From the NCBI GenBank assembly GCA_022572285.1, contig JACZWF010000051.1:1-8886 (forward strand): a stretch of DNA of 8,886 nucleotides. The letters run 5' to 3'. Source of the stretch: Nitrososphaerota archaeon (GTDB lineage: Archaea; Thermoproteota; Nitrososphaeria; Nitrososphaerales; UBA57). Position numbers and translations under genes: made by a program. Under the pieces are notes generated by a model, which was not told the origin of the DNA, searched no databases, and saw nothing but the letters and a program-made list of their open reading frames with translations. Position 1 is the first letter of the stretch; each line of letters opens with the position of its first letter. Shown in pieces: positions 1-6,183 of this stretch.

Positions 1-941
1 CCGGTGGGCCGCTGCTGCTTCACTCGTAACGCCTCGCGGCTCTGGTACCCGGGAGGGTCATTATGCTCCCGGGGTCCCTTCATGCGATTGGTCTCGGTCC
101 ACATGAAGTGGCGCCCAATCTCCTGAGCCTTTTCGTCGGTATCGGCCACAAACGCCTTGAGCAGGTAACCGAAGTGCCCCGGCCCAGGTTTGATGCCAGC
201 TTCCCGGGCCGTGTCGATGTATATGTCCTTCAACCACATGGTGACGTCTAACGCCGCTCCCAGGTTCATGTAGGGGTATCCGTGGCTGGCCGCCCATACC
301 ACGCTCTCCGGGCTGCCGGTCCCGGGGAACCAGATATCCGGATGGGGCTTCTGCATGGGCAGCACCCAGGGGTTTACTACCCGATGATGGTAATACTTCC
401 CTTCGTAACGGAAGGGGCCTGGCTCGGTCCAACACTTTACGATCAGGTCGTGAGCCTCCTCAAACCGTCCCCGGTTCTCCGTGGGGTCAATACCCCCTTG
501 CAGGCTCTCCACAGCGCCGCCCCGCACGAATCCGGAGATTATTCGGCCGCCGGAATAGCAGTCCAGCATGGCTATCTCTTCGGCCATTCTTATTGGATCG
601 TTGATGGCGATGACGTTGCCCAAGATCGCTATCTTGACATTCTTGGTGACTTTTGCGATGACGGCGGCGTCCAGATTCACCGCGGGCTTCATGCACCAGT
701 AGGCGGCGTGGTGCTCGTTTGTCATGATCCCGTCGAAGCCCACTTCATCGGCCCAGGCGTATTGCTCATGATACTCGTTGTACAGCTCATGAGCCTTCTC
801 TGGATCGAAATGGGCGTTGGGGAAGCCAAGACGCCCCGAATCGTACTGGTCCAAAAGCTCATCGTTAACGTAACCGTTGGGTTGCTCCGAGAACCAGAAG
901 ACTTCTACCTTATCCTGGGGTCTGGCCAGTTGCTCAACCAT
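1..941 (-). CDS. LLM-class (bacterial luciferase-like) flavin-dependent oxidoreductase, 3' end cut by window edge
   Basis: The minus strand is open without a stop from 1208 to the left edge; 313 residues follow the chosen start. The product looks like a TIM-barrel oxidoreductase of the luciferase-like family, whose members use FMN or F420 in cytosolic oxidations. Supporting segments, numbered from the start, are GFDGIMTNEHH (68-78), AMLDCYSGGRIISGFVRG (124-141), then ENRGRFEEA and WTEPGPFRYEGKYYHHR (about 155-187), and PHPDIWFPGTGSPES (199-213), which is typical of this family. The ATG at 941 is preferred because AAGGAGG lies 5 bases before it; an in-frame ATG at 989 has no comparable signal. 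The C-terminus is missing because of the window edge, not a visible lesion. It follows the ROCO gene on the same strand after 125 bp. Substrate and cofactor (FMN or F420) cannot be told. Such enzymes are abundant in Chloroflexota (SAR202-like) and actinobacteria. Confidence 0.88.
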   Translation of the reverse strand, partial: MVEQLARPQDKVEVFWFSEQPNGYVNDELLDQYDSGRLGFPNAHFDPEKAHELYNEYHEQYAWADEVGFDGIMTNEHHAAYWCMKPAVNLDAAVIAKVTKNVKIAILGNVIAINDPIRMAEEIAMLDCYSGGRIISGFVRGGAVESLQGGIDPTENRGRFEEAHDLIVKCWTEPGPFRYEGKYYHHRVVNPWVLPMQKPHPDIWFPGTGSPESVVWAASHGYPYMNLGAALDVTMWLKDIYIDTAREAGIKPGPGHFGYLLKAFVADTDEKAQEIGRHFMWTETNRMKGPREHNDPPGYQSREALRVKQQRPT

Positions 942-946
942 CAGCT

Positions 947-953
947 CCTCCTT
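947..953 (-). promoter_or_regulatory. Shine-Dalgarno sequence of the LLM oxidoreductase
   Basis: The minus strand reads AAGGAGGAGCTGATG. This gives a full AAGGAGG match to the 16S rRNA tail with 5 bases to the ATG at 941. It decides the start codon over the upstream in-frame ATG at 989. Confidence 0.75.
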
Positions 954-1066
954 CCAGGCGTTTGGCACAGTATAACCGGCGGCAGCCATCTGGTATAGCA
1001 CCGGCCGCAAGGGGTTGCCGCATGCACCGGCGACATCCGGAATGCAAACAGTGAGGTTCCAAACTA

Positions 1067-3652
1067 TTAATGGGCGTAGGCTTGCGCGTGAGAACCGCAA
1101 AGCCACAAGTAGTGCCCTTCCGGTGTTAGTATTTTCTCGAGGCCTCCCCATTCGTGATCGGGGTCTTTCTTGTCTAGCAACTGGCGCAACGCTCGCAAGT
1201 CTGCACCTCTAGCCTGCTCGCCATAACCTTTTTGTTCGACAGCTTCAAGCCGATATCTTGGATCATCTTTGAAGTCGGGCAGCTTGCTCACAAGTTGGTT
1301 CATCATGTCTAGCTGGTTTTTCATCATCGCTTCAATACCCACAGCTGCTATGCCCAGTCCAGGTGCAATCATCGGCGAAGCAAATTTGAGGATACCTACC
1401 AAACGTCGTAGGTAGGGAGCAGTCCTGGTGAGCCACTCCGCCGGCTGGTCAACGTTGTAAAGTCCCCCGTCAACGGTTGGATGCCACGAGCCGGGAGCCT
1501 GACAGTAAAGCTGCAGGTCCATCTTCTGACCCTGGATTCTTGCCTGCCAGCGTTTTGAATCGCTCGGAATTAGGACGAACACGTTAGGGCAATGGGACTC
1601 AATCTTCTCTTGTTCCCGACGAAATGCGTTGGTGAATTCCCTTTGCGCCAATGCCCGCAACTCACTTAGCTCCGACAGGATCTCCTCTTGCATTTCACCC
1701 ATCGAAGCCTGCAAATCATCGATTTTCGCAATGACCTCCCCTGCAGTACTCCAGTGTAAGCCGAAGAGGAGGCCAGGTACTGAAACCTCCTGGAATGCTT
1801 GCTGGCATTGGATGTCGAGAACAGGAGGGTCGTGCTCTATGGCCCGCTCGAGACTCCTATAGTCGAACTGGAAGGAACAGGCTTTTCCGTCATGGCCGGG
1901 GCAAGGAATGGAGCGCTCTATCCGGTCCAACATCCCTGGAAATCTGGCCAAGGTCAGTTCCAGCCCATCCCGGAGTAGAGCAAAGAAGTTCTGGGGGTGA
2001 GGACCGCGCACCGTCAGTTGCAACCTTCGGTCGCGCGGAGAGACTTGGATCAGCGCCATGTGCTTGCGGTCGCTGCTATCCGCTAAGAGAGCGCCGTAGC
2101 GCCAATGAGTGTGGGTGGTAAACCGGTGCTGTCGAGCGATGAACCATGTCGGAATCCCCGCCGGTATGGTGGTATTCAGGTCAAAGGTCATCGAAATTTC
2201 TTTGCCCGGACTCACCCTTTGGCCTATCCCCGCCCAGGTCTGCGCTAAACCCTCAGGTGGCTCGAAGGATATACGTTCCACAACAATGCTGATTTCTCTT
2301 TGTTCCAGGGTCCTATAGGACAGATCGAAAGTTTCCATCATGCGGAGGAAATGGTCACGCAGATTGGCGTCGAGGTCGCTCCAGACCTCCACCATGTGGT
2401 CCCGAGTGAAAATCCCGAGGCCTTCGGTGACCTCCTCGCTCTCTAGGACCCGGTACACATACTTGGTGAGCCATTGAGGATCCAGGATGACCATGTCGTT
2501 CAGTTCTTCGTCTTCCTTAAAGTAAATAATGTCACCCAGGTCGTGTAGCCATTGGCTCAGCACTGCGCTACTGTCGCCATAAATGTTGTGGCCCTCCATC
2601 AAGTTCTGCAGGTACTCCGGAGTAATATGTCTTTCATCCCGCAGATAGCGGATACTATTGGCGGCATTGAGCCAGTTGAGCGGCCATATCTCACCCATCA
2701 AGGGCAGTTGGGCTGCGGCGATGCGAATTTGCTCTCGCAACGTATCGATACCGGTTCCATTTTTGTTGCTTATGCCACAATGCCCGATAACCTGTGGGTA
2801 TTCACCGCGTATATCGGTCATAGGAATCTCGGCGTCTCGCTCGTCTGTGTGGGTAGCAACAATCAGGACCGGAGAGTTAGGTGCCTTCGACTGGATGATA
2901 TCCAGCCAGTAGTACAGCTTCCCTTGCTCAAAACCGAGCCGTGCGTTCCAGAGCAGCAGGTAAAGGGACCGCCCAGTCAGGAAGAATTGGTGCGTTGCAT
3001 GGTAGATTTCTTGTCCGCCAAAGTCCCATGCGTTAAGTTGCATGGTGACATTCGCTTCGGTGGGATGCTCCAGCTCTACCGGCTTGATCTCAATACCAAG
3101 GGTCGTTGATTCACCGGTGTCAAACTCTTCACCTCGCAGAGCTCGCAACAACGAGGTCTTGCCTACTCCGCCTTCGCCGACTAGTAGCAGCTTCGACACC
3201 CATTGTCTGCTGCTCTCTCCCAACTGATCCCGAAGAAACGTCAGAATGGCCAGCGTGCCTTGCGCAACGATCTCCGGGGAGAGAGAGGTTAGCGGGTTCC
3301 CCACTAGGTCCAGAGCCACTAGGTTGGTCAGTAGGCCTAGCTCTGGGGGAAGGGACTCCAGTTGACTGTTTTCAAGGTATAGTCCCTCCAGATTGGTCAG
3401 TTGGCCTATCTCCGGGGGGAGATGGCGCAATCCCTTACCATTCAAGGTTAATTCCAGCAGATTAGTCAGTTGGAAAATCTCTGGGGGGAGGGAGGGCAGT
3501 TGACTGCCATCGAGCCATAGTGCCTGTAGGTTGGTCAGTTGGCCTATCTCTGGGGGGAGGGAGGCCAGTTGATTATTGTCGAGGTGCAGTTCTTGGAGAT
3601 TGGTCAGCCTGCCTATCTCGGGTGGCAGTGACGTCAGAACATTATATTCGAT
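1067..3652 (-). CDS. Leucine-rich-repeat ROCO (Roc-COR) GTPase, 5' end lost at the junction
   Basis: A ROCO-family protein: LRRs, a Ras-like Roc GTPase, then a COR dimerisation region. Numbering is from the first usable start codon, TTG at 3445 (792 residues). LRRs fill about 1-62 and continue upstream in frame for another 69 codons to about 3652. Roc spans about 84-247, with P-loop GEGGVGKTS (90-98), DFGGQ (141-145) and THTD (198-201, the NKxD position). COR begins near PLNWLNAANS (254-263) and includes LGDIIYF (303-309) and ILDPQWLTKYVYRVL (320-334). A predicted coiled coil follows (about 570-618), then an unrecognised segment, a hydrophobic stretch (about 682-705) and a charged tail. The frame stays open to a stop at 3695-3697, but no ATG, GTG or TTG lies between that stop and 3445. 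TTG 3445 falls inside a repeat, so the real N-terminus is missing. Bacterial ROCO proteins are GTP-dependent dimerisation switches of mostly unknown output; some relatives are suspected in signalling or defence. Expression is doubtful without its promoter and 5' end. Confidence 0.9.
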   Translation of the reverse strand: MEYNVLTSLPPEIGRLTNLQELHLDNNQLASLPPEIGQLTNLQALWLDGSQLPSLPPEIFQLTNLLELTLNGKGLRHLPPEIGQLTNLEGLYLENSQLESLPPELGLLTNLVALDLVGNPLTSLSPEIVAQGTLAILTFLRDQLGESSRQWVSKLLLVGEGGVGKTSLLRALRGEEFDTGESTTLGIEIKPVELEHPTEANVTMQLNAWDFGGQEIYHATHQFFLTGRSLYLLLWNARLGFEQGKLYYWLDIIQSKAPNSPVLIVATHTDERDAEIPMTDIRGEYPQVIGHCGISNKNGTGIDTLREQIRIAAAQLPLMGEIWPLNWLNAANSIRYLRDERHITPEYLQNLMEGHNIYGDSSAVLSQWLHDLGDIIYFKEDEELNDMVILDPQWLTKYVYRVLESEEVTEGLGIFTRDHMVEVWSDLDANLRDHFLRMMETFDLSYRTLEQREISIVVERISFEPPEGLAQTWAGIGQRVSPGKEISMTFDLNTTIPAGIPTWFIARQHRFTTHTHWRYGALLADSSDRKHMALIQVSPRDRRLQLTVRGPHPQNFFALLRDGLELTLARFPGMLDRIERSIPCPGHDGKACSFQFDYRSLERAIEHDPPVLDIQCQQAFQEVSVPGLLFGLHWSTAGEVIAKIDDLQASMGEMQEEILSELSELRALAQREFTNAFRREQEKIESHCPNVFVLIPSDSKRWQARIQGQKMDLQLYCQAPGSWHPTVDGGLYNVDQPAEWLTRTAPYLRRLVGILKFASPMIAPGLGIAAVGIEAMMKNQLDMMNQLVSKLPDFKDDPRYRLEAVEQKGYGEQARGADLRALRQLLDKKDPDHEWGGLEKILTPEGHYLWLCGSHAQAYAH
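3262..3652 (-). repeat. Tandem 69-bp leucine-rich-repeat coding units
   Basis: Five copies of a plus-strand motif beginning TTGGTCAG or TTAGTCAG start at 3324, 3393, 3462, 3531 and 3600, exactly 69 bases apart. Each encodes a 23-residue repeat of the form LPPEIGQLTNLxxLxLxxNxL. Neighbouring copies share long stretches of DNA, which suggests recent duplication or gene conversion. The last copy (from 3600) still matches its neighbour base by base to about 3651 (CATTATATTCGA against GATTATTGTCGA), then all similarity stops. More degenerate LRR sequence continues toward 3262, next to the Roc domain. Confidence 0.88.
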
Positions 3653-3655
3653 TGC
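3645..3655. other. Junction between bacterial-like and archaeal-like DNA
   Basis: To the left, minus-strand LRR coding remains alignable to its neighbouring repeat through about 3651. To the right, plus-strand CPBP protease coding begins with IAVVSGLFFGFAH at 3651. Both genes lose their 5' halves at the same point while facing away from each other. No inverted repeat, target-site duplication or transposase gene is visible. The two sides also differ in base composition, arginine codons and translation signals. It may be a natural illegitimate recombination after transfer, or an artefact of assembly or amplification. Confidence 0.75.
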
Positions 3656-3962
3656 TGTGGTTTCAGGCCTCTTCTTCGGATTCGCCCACCTACTTTACGG
3701 CGGTGGCTGGGAGATTGGGAAGGTTAGCACAGCTTCACTTGCCGGAATCACCTTGGGTGTGATGTATATCAAGTTCGGAATCCCGGCCGCAATATTGATG
3801 CACTGGTCTTTCAACTATTTTCGTAGTGCTTATTTCTATTTTGGAGATATCTCGTCTGGATTCAACCTGACCTCTGTTGTAGACATTGTAGTTTTAATTG
3901 CTGGGGTGACATCGGTCCTCCTAATTGTAACTAGTCTAATAAGCTCTTTTAGGGTAAAATGA
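3651..3962 (+). pseudogene. CPBP-family (Abi/CAAX-like) intramembrane protease, N-terminal half missing
   Basis: About 103 residues of a CPBP membrane metalloprotease remain. Visible are FFGFAH (His codon at 3687) and HWSFN (His codon 3801, Asn codon 3813), matching the second and third conserved motifs. The first motif, EExxxR, which carries the catalytic glutamates, is absent because the frame runs left into antisense LRR sequence. Hydrophobic segments lie in IAVVSGLFFGFAHLL, around ASLAGITLGVMYIKFG, and in a final helix VVDIVVLIAGVTSVLLIVT. The frame technically opens upstream to a TTG at 3576, but those residues are LRR DNA read in the wrong sense. Family members cleave prenylated or other membrane proteins, or act in bacteriocin immunity; this remnant should be inactive. 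The dCMP deaminase gene follows 59 bp downstream on the same strand. Confidence 0.82.
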
Positions 3963-4021
3963 ATAATCTTCAAGATCCCACTAATCTAGACTAATGTTGT
4001 AAGAAGGATGATGAACAGGGA

Positions 4022-4471
4022 ATGGTAAGGCCGGGGTGGGAGAAATATTTCATGGAGATCGCCATTCAGGTAGCCAAACGATCTACATGCGATCGCAGAA
4101 TGGTTGGAGCAGTGATTGTGAGGGACAAAACAATTCTCTCTACGGGATACAATGGAAGCATAAGAGGTCTACCGCACTGCGACGAGGTTGGGCATCTAAT
4201 GGAGGCCGGTCATTGTGCTAGGACCGTTCATGCGGAAGTTAATTCGGTCGCTCAAGCTGCAAAGAATGGAACATCGATACAAGGAGGAGACCTGTATACC
4301 ACTAACAGTCCCTGTTGGCCGTGCTTCAAGATTATGGCAAATAGCGGAATAAAGAAAGTGTTTTTTAGGGAATTCTACCGAGATGAGAGAATATTCGAAT
4401 ACGCTCAACAATCTAGGATCGAGCTCATCGATATGAGTCAATCTAGCTCATTTGGTCCATCAGACGGATAA
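4022..4471 (+). CDS. Deoxycytidylate (dCMP) deaminase
   Basis: A 149-residue zinc-dependent cytidine/deoxycytidylate deaminase-fold enzyme, expected to convert dCMP to dUMP in the cytosol and so feed thymidylate synthesis. Motifs: the N-terminal CDRRMVGAVIV (23-33), GYNGSIRGLPHC (42-53), GHCARTVHAE (63-72) with zinc ligand His70 and catalytic Glu72, and SPCWPC (96-101) with zinc ligands Cys98 and Cys101. The GYNG...GLPHC and HCARTVHAE combination is typical of dCMP deaminase/ComEB rather than tRNA adenosine or free cytidine deaminases. Length suits the family. The ATG at 4022 places the protein start where the family begins; two nearby ATGs (4008, 4011) are out of frame. The signal before it (CAGGGA) is weak. 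It lies 59 bp after the broken protease gene and 32 bp before the next gene. A nucleoside rather than nucleotide substrate is less likely. Confidence 0.88.
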   Translation: MVRPGWEKYFMEIAIQVAKRSTCDRRMVGAVIVRDKTILSTGYNGSIRGLPHCDEVGHLMEAGHCARTVHAEVNSVAQAAKNGTSIQGGDLYTTNSPCWPCFKIMANSGIKKVFFREFYRDERIFEYAQQSRIELIDMSQSSSFGPSDG

Positions 4472-4479
4472 CTTTAAAC
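4472..4479 (+). promoter_or_regulatory. TATA-like box for the 181-residue protein gene
   Basis: CTTTAAAC is centred about 28 bases before the ATG at 4504, with no Shine-Dalgarno between. That spacing is what a leaderless archaeal transcript would show. It starts immediately after the dCMP deaminase stop codon. Confidence 0.5.
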
Positions 4480-4503
4480 AAGATCCGACTCGAAACCAAT
4501 CCA

Positions 4504-5049
4504 ATGGGCCGAGAGACCGAGGGCAAGGAAAAATCCACAAGCCGGGAAGCACAAACGATTCGCAGCATCCAACGTCTTTCTTCTAGATTGCAAAGAGCAA
4601 TCACATCTGGGCAAAGTTCGGCCAAACTGCTGAAGGATCTCGACGAATTCATTTCACATACATACGCTTCCCAAATGGGGCGAATAGTCGATATTATGGA
4701 AGAATTCCCTTCCGGGGAGCATTCGAAATTCAGAACGACTGACAGGACTGCTTTCCTCCAGTTCTTGCCAAGAATGATGGATTTGCAAGCCTCTTTCAAG
4801 TCTATGAATAGCGCATACTCCTCGACCCTGAGGGGACTTCGGAAAGTGAGCTCCGACGACCTTGCGACATTAGCTGATATAGATTCTGATTTAGGGACAT
4901 CCCTAGCTTATCTTCTACACAAATGCTCTATGATGACATCATCGAGACGACGCCGGGCTGGAAGAGAAGTCGACGAGATTCGGGCGATCCTTGATGCGAT
5001 GGATGAGAAAGTCGCTGCCCGAACCGAGACGTATTCACTATCTCCATAG
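4504..5049 (+). CDS. Hypothetical helical protein, 181 residues
   Basis: I do not recognise this protein. It is hydrophilic and appears largely alpha-helical, with a charged N-terminus (GRETEGKEKSTSRE), several amphipathic stretches (RSIQRLSSRLQRAI, LLKDLDEFI, EVDEIRAILDAMDEKVAA) and a basic patch SSRRRRAGR (146-154). It has one cysteine (141), no transmembrane segment, no signal peptide and no visible catalytic motif. The basic patch and helices would allow nucleic-acid or protein binding, but that is only inference. The ATG at 4504 is favoured by a TATA-like box 28 bases upstream. It is downstream of dCMP deaminase (32 bp gap) and convergent with TFB (40 bp between stop codons), so it is probably a single-gene unit. 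Codon use resembles the archaeal genes to its right, supporting a real gene. Confidence 0.68.
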   Translation: MGRETEGKEKSTSREAQTIRSIQRLSSRLQRAITSGQSSAKLLKDLDEFISHTYASQMGRIVDIMEEFPSGEHSKFRTTDRTAFLQFLPRMMDLQASFKSMNSAYSSTLRGLRKVSSDDLATLADIDSDLGTSLAYLLHKCSMMTSSRRRRAGREVDEIRAILDAMDEKVAARTETYSLSP

Positions 5050-5055
5050 CCCTTC

Positions 5056-5070
5056 GAGCGGCGCGCGCTC
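5056..5070. terminator. Possible short hairpin between convergent genes
   Basis: GAGCG-GCGCG-CGCTC can form a 5-bp stem with a 5-base loop, placed in the 40-bp gap between the hypothetical protein gene and TFB. It would serve either direction. There is no T-run next to it and archaeal termination usually relies on T-rich tracts, so its function is doubtful. Confidence 0.25.
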
Positions 5071-5089
5071 AGCGTGGACCGGTGAGCTA

Positions 5090-6040
5090 CTACAGATTTA
5101 GTGCTTGTTTCAGGCCTTTGTATCGATTTCGAATGGTAACTTCGGTAACGCCTGCTGCCTCGGCAACATCCTTCTGAGTTTTGCTCTCGCCTTCCAGCAC
5201 ACATGCGACATACAACGCAGCAGCGGCCAGTCCCATCGGATCTTTGCCGGCTGACGTCCGCGTTGCTTCAGCCCGCTTTAAGATTATTAAGGCTCTTCGC
5301 TTCGTTTTTTCCGAAAGTCCCGCTTTGCTGGCGATCCTGGAAACACACTTTGTGGGATCTACTACGGGCATCTTAAGCTCCATGTCTCGTAGGAGGAGCC
5401 GATAACAACGCGCTATGTCTTTTTTCTTGATATTGCACGATGCGGCAACGTCTTTCAAAGTTCTAGGTGTCTCAGTATCTCGGCATGCTGCGTACAGGGA
5501 TGCAGCGATAAGAGCTGAGATTGATCGTCCTCTGACTAAACCCCTTTCTAGGGCCTTACGATAGATATAAGCTGCTTTCTCAATAACTGCATCGCTAAGA
5601 TTGAGCTTTTCTGCCAGTCTATCGAGTTCACTAAAGGCCTGACGAAGGTTCCTGTCTACTGGTTCATGTACCTGACTTCTCCCGTCCCACGTCCGCAATC
5701 GTTCTATTGCTGCCTTCATAGAGGCCGGAAGGGAACGTCCTGAGGCGTCCCTGTCTTCAACCCCGATGACGGTTGCTAAGCCCATATCGTGCATTGCAAG
5801 AGAGGCGGGGACACCGGTCCGGCTTCTGTCGTCTTTCTCCTCCTTAGAGAAGGCTCGCCACTCTGGTCCTGTTTCCTCTATTTTCTCCATTACGACATAG
5901 CCACAACTGCTGCAAAACAGCTCTCCTCCAGCAGTATCGACTACCATCGGACCTCTTCCACATCGAGGACATTTCTGAACTGCCTTATGCAGCTCGAAAA
6001 GCTTAGAAAGATCTTTTTCTTTTGACAAAAAAAACCACAA
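5090..6040 (-). CDS. tfb: Transcription initiation factor B (TFB, archaeal TFIIB)
   Basis: The archaeal general transcription factor that binds the TATA-TBP complex and recruits RNA polymerase. In 316 residues: an N-terminal zinc ribbon with CPRC (24-27) and CSSC (43-46), then the B-reader/linker region (about 58-93, GPEWRAF...SRTGVPASLAMHDMGLAT), then two cyclin-like repeats. Repeat one spans about 125-215 (SISALIAASLYAACR), repeat two about 222-312 (GKDPMGLAAAALYVAC). The closing helix-turn-helix is TQKDVAEAAGVTEVTIRNRYKGL; in the family this contacts the BRE. Length and order are normal and the gene is intact. No ATG precedes the zinc ribbon, so initiation is at TTG: 6040, or TTG 6028 four codons later. 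It is divergent from proS across 143 AT-rich bases and convergent with the hypothetical gene. The symbol tfb is generic, as archaea often carry several paralogues. Confidence 0.96.
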   Translation of the reverse strand: MWFFLSKEKDLSKLFELHKAVQKCPRCGRGPMVVDTAGGELFCSSCGYVVMEKIEETGPEWRAFSKEEKDDRSRTGVPASLAMHDMGLATVIGVEDRDASGRSLPASMKAAIERLRTWDGRSQVHEPVDRNLRQAFSELDRLAEKLNLSDAVIEKAAYIYRKALERGLVRGRSISALIAASLYAACRDTETPRTLKDVAASCNIKKKDIARCYRLLLRDMELKMPVVDPTKCVSRIASKAGLSEKTKRRALIILKRAEATRTSAGKDPMGLAAAALYVACVLEGESKTQKDVAEAAGVTEVTIRNRYKGLKQALNL

Positions 6041-6075
6041 ACTATTTAAGTTAACAATAGATCATTCGGATCAAA

Positions 6076-6085
6076 AGTATATAAG
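6076..6085 (-). promoter_or_regulatory. TATA-like box, probably for tfb
   Basis: The minus strand reads CTTATATACT. A start about 26 bases downstream would fall near 6053 and leave a short leader before the TTG at 6040. The motif is nearly symmetric (AGTATATAAG on plus), so it could work in either direction. No Shine-Dalgarno precedes the TTG. A second AT-rich box, CTTAAATAG (minus, about 6042-6050), is too close to the TTG unless translation starts inside the frame. Confidence 0.45.
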
Positions 6086-6105
6086 CGTTTTGCGAGATGA
6101 ACCGA

Positions 6106-6120
6106 CTTTATATATATACT
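6106..6120 (+). promoter_or_regulatory. TATA-like box, probably for proS
   Basis: CTTTATATATATACT is the strongest TATA-like element in the 143-bp gap between tfb and proS. A start about 26 bases downstream would be near 6140, giving a leader of roughly 44 bases before the proS ATG at 6184. Weaker AT-rich boxes (TTTAAGAAT at 6141, ATTTAATTA at 6148) are nearer the ATG and could give a shorter leader. Confidence 0.45.
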
Positions 6121-6183
6121 CAAAAGACAAAATGATTCCATTTAAGAATTTAATTATGCTCCGAGTGAGACTAGCGAAATTAA

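Noticed and set aside
61..696. Minus-strand frames at 61-435 and 487-696
   Set aside because: They are in other frames of the same strand as the LLM oxidoreductase; the true frame is open throughout this stretch and only lacks a stop because it leaves the window.
282..998. Plus-strand open frame of 238 codons
   Set aside because: It is antisense to the LLM oxidoreductase, whose minus-strand frame gives clear family motifs; the plus-strand translation resembles nothing.
2552..3109. Plus-strand open frame of 185 codons
   Set aside because: It is antisense to the Roc-COR region and has no recognisable motif or start signal.
3629..3636. Perfect 8-base palindrome TGACGTCA near the junction, considered as a recombination or operator site
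   Set aside because: It falls inside LRR codons for Leu-Thr-Ser, a normal part of the repeat, and is about 14 bases from the breakpoint.
3106..3762. Plus-strand frames with repeated WSVGLSPGG-like segments
   Set aside because: The apparent protein repeats are the LRR DNA units read on the wrong strand.
4196..4799. Minus-strand frames opposite dCMP deaminase and the hypothetical gene
   Set aside because: They are antisense to genes with better motifs, codon use and start signals.
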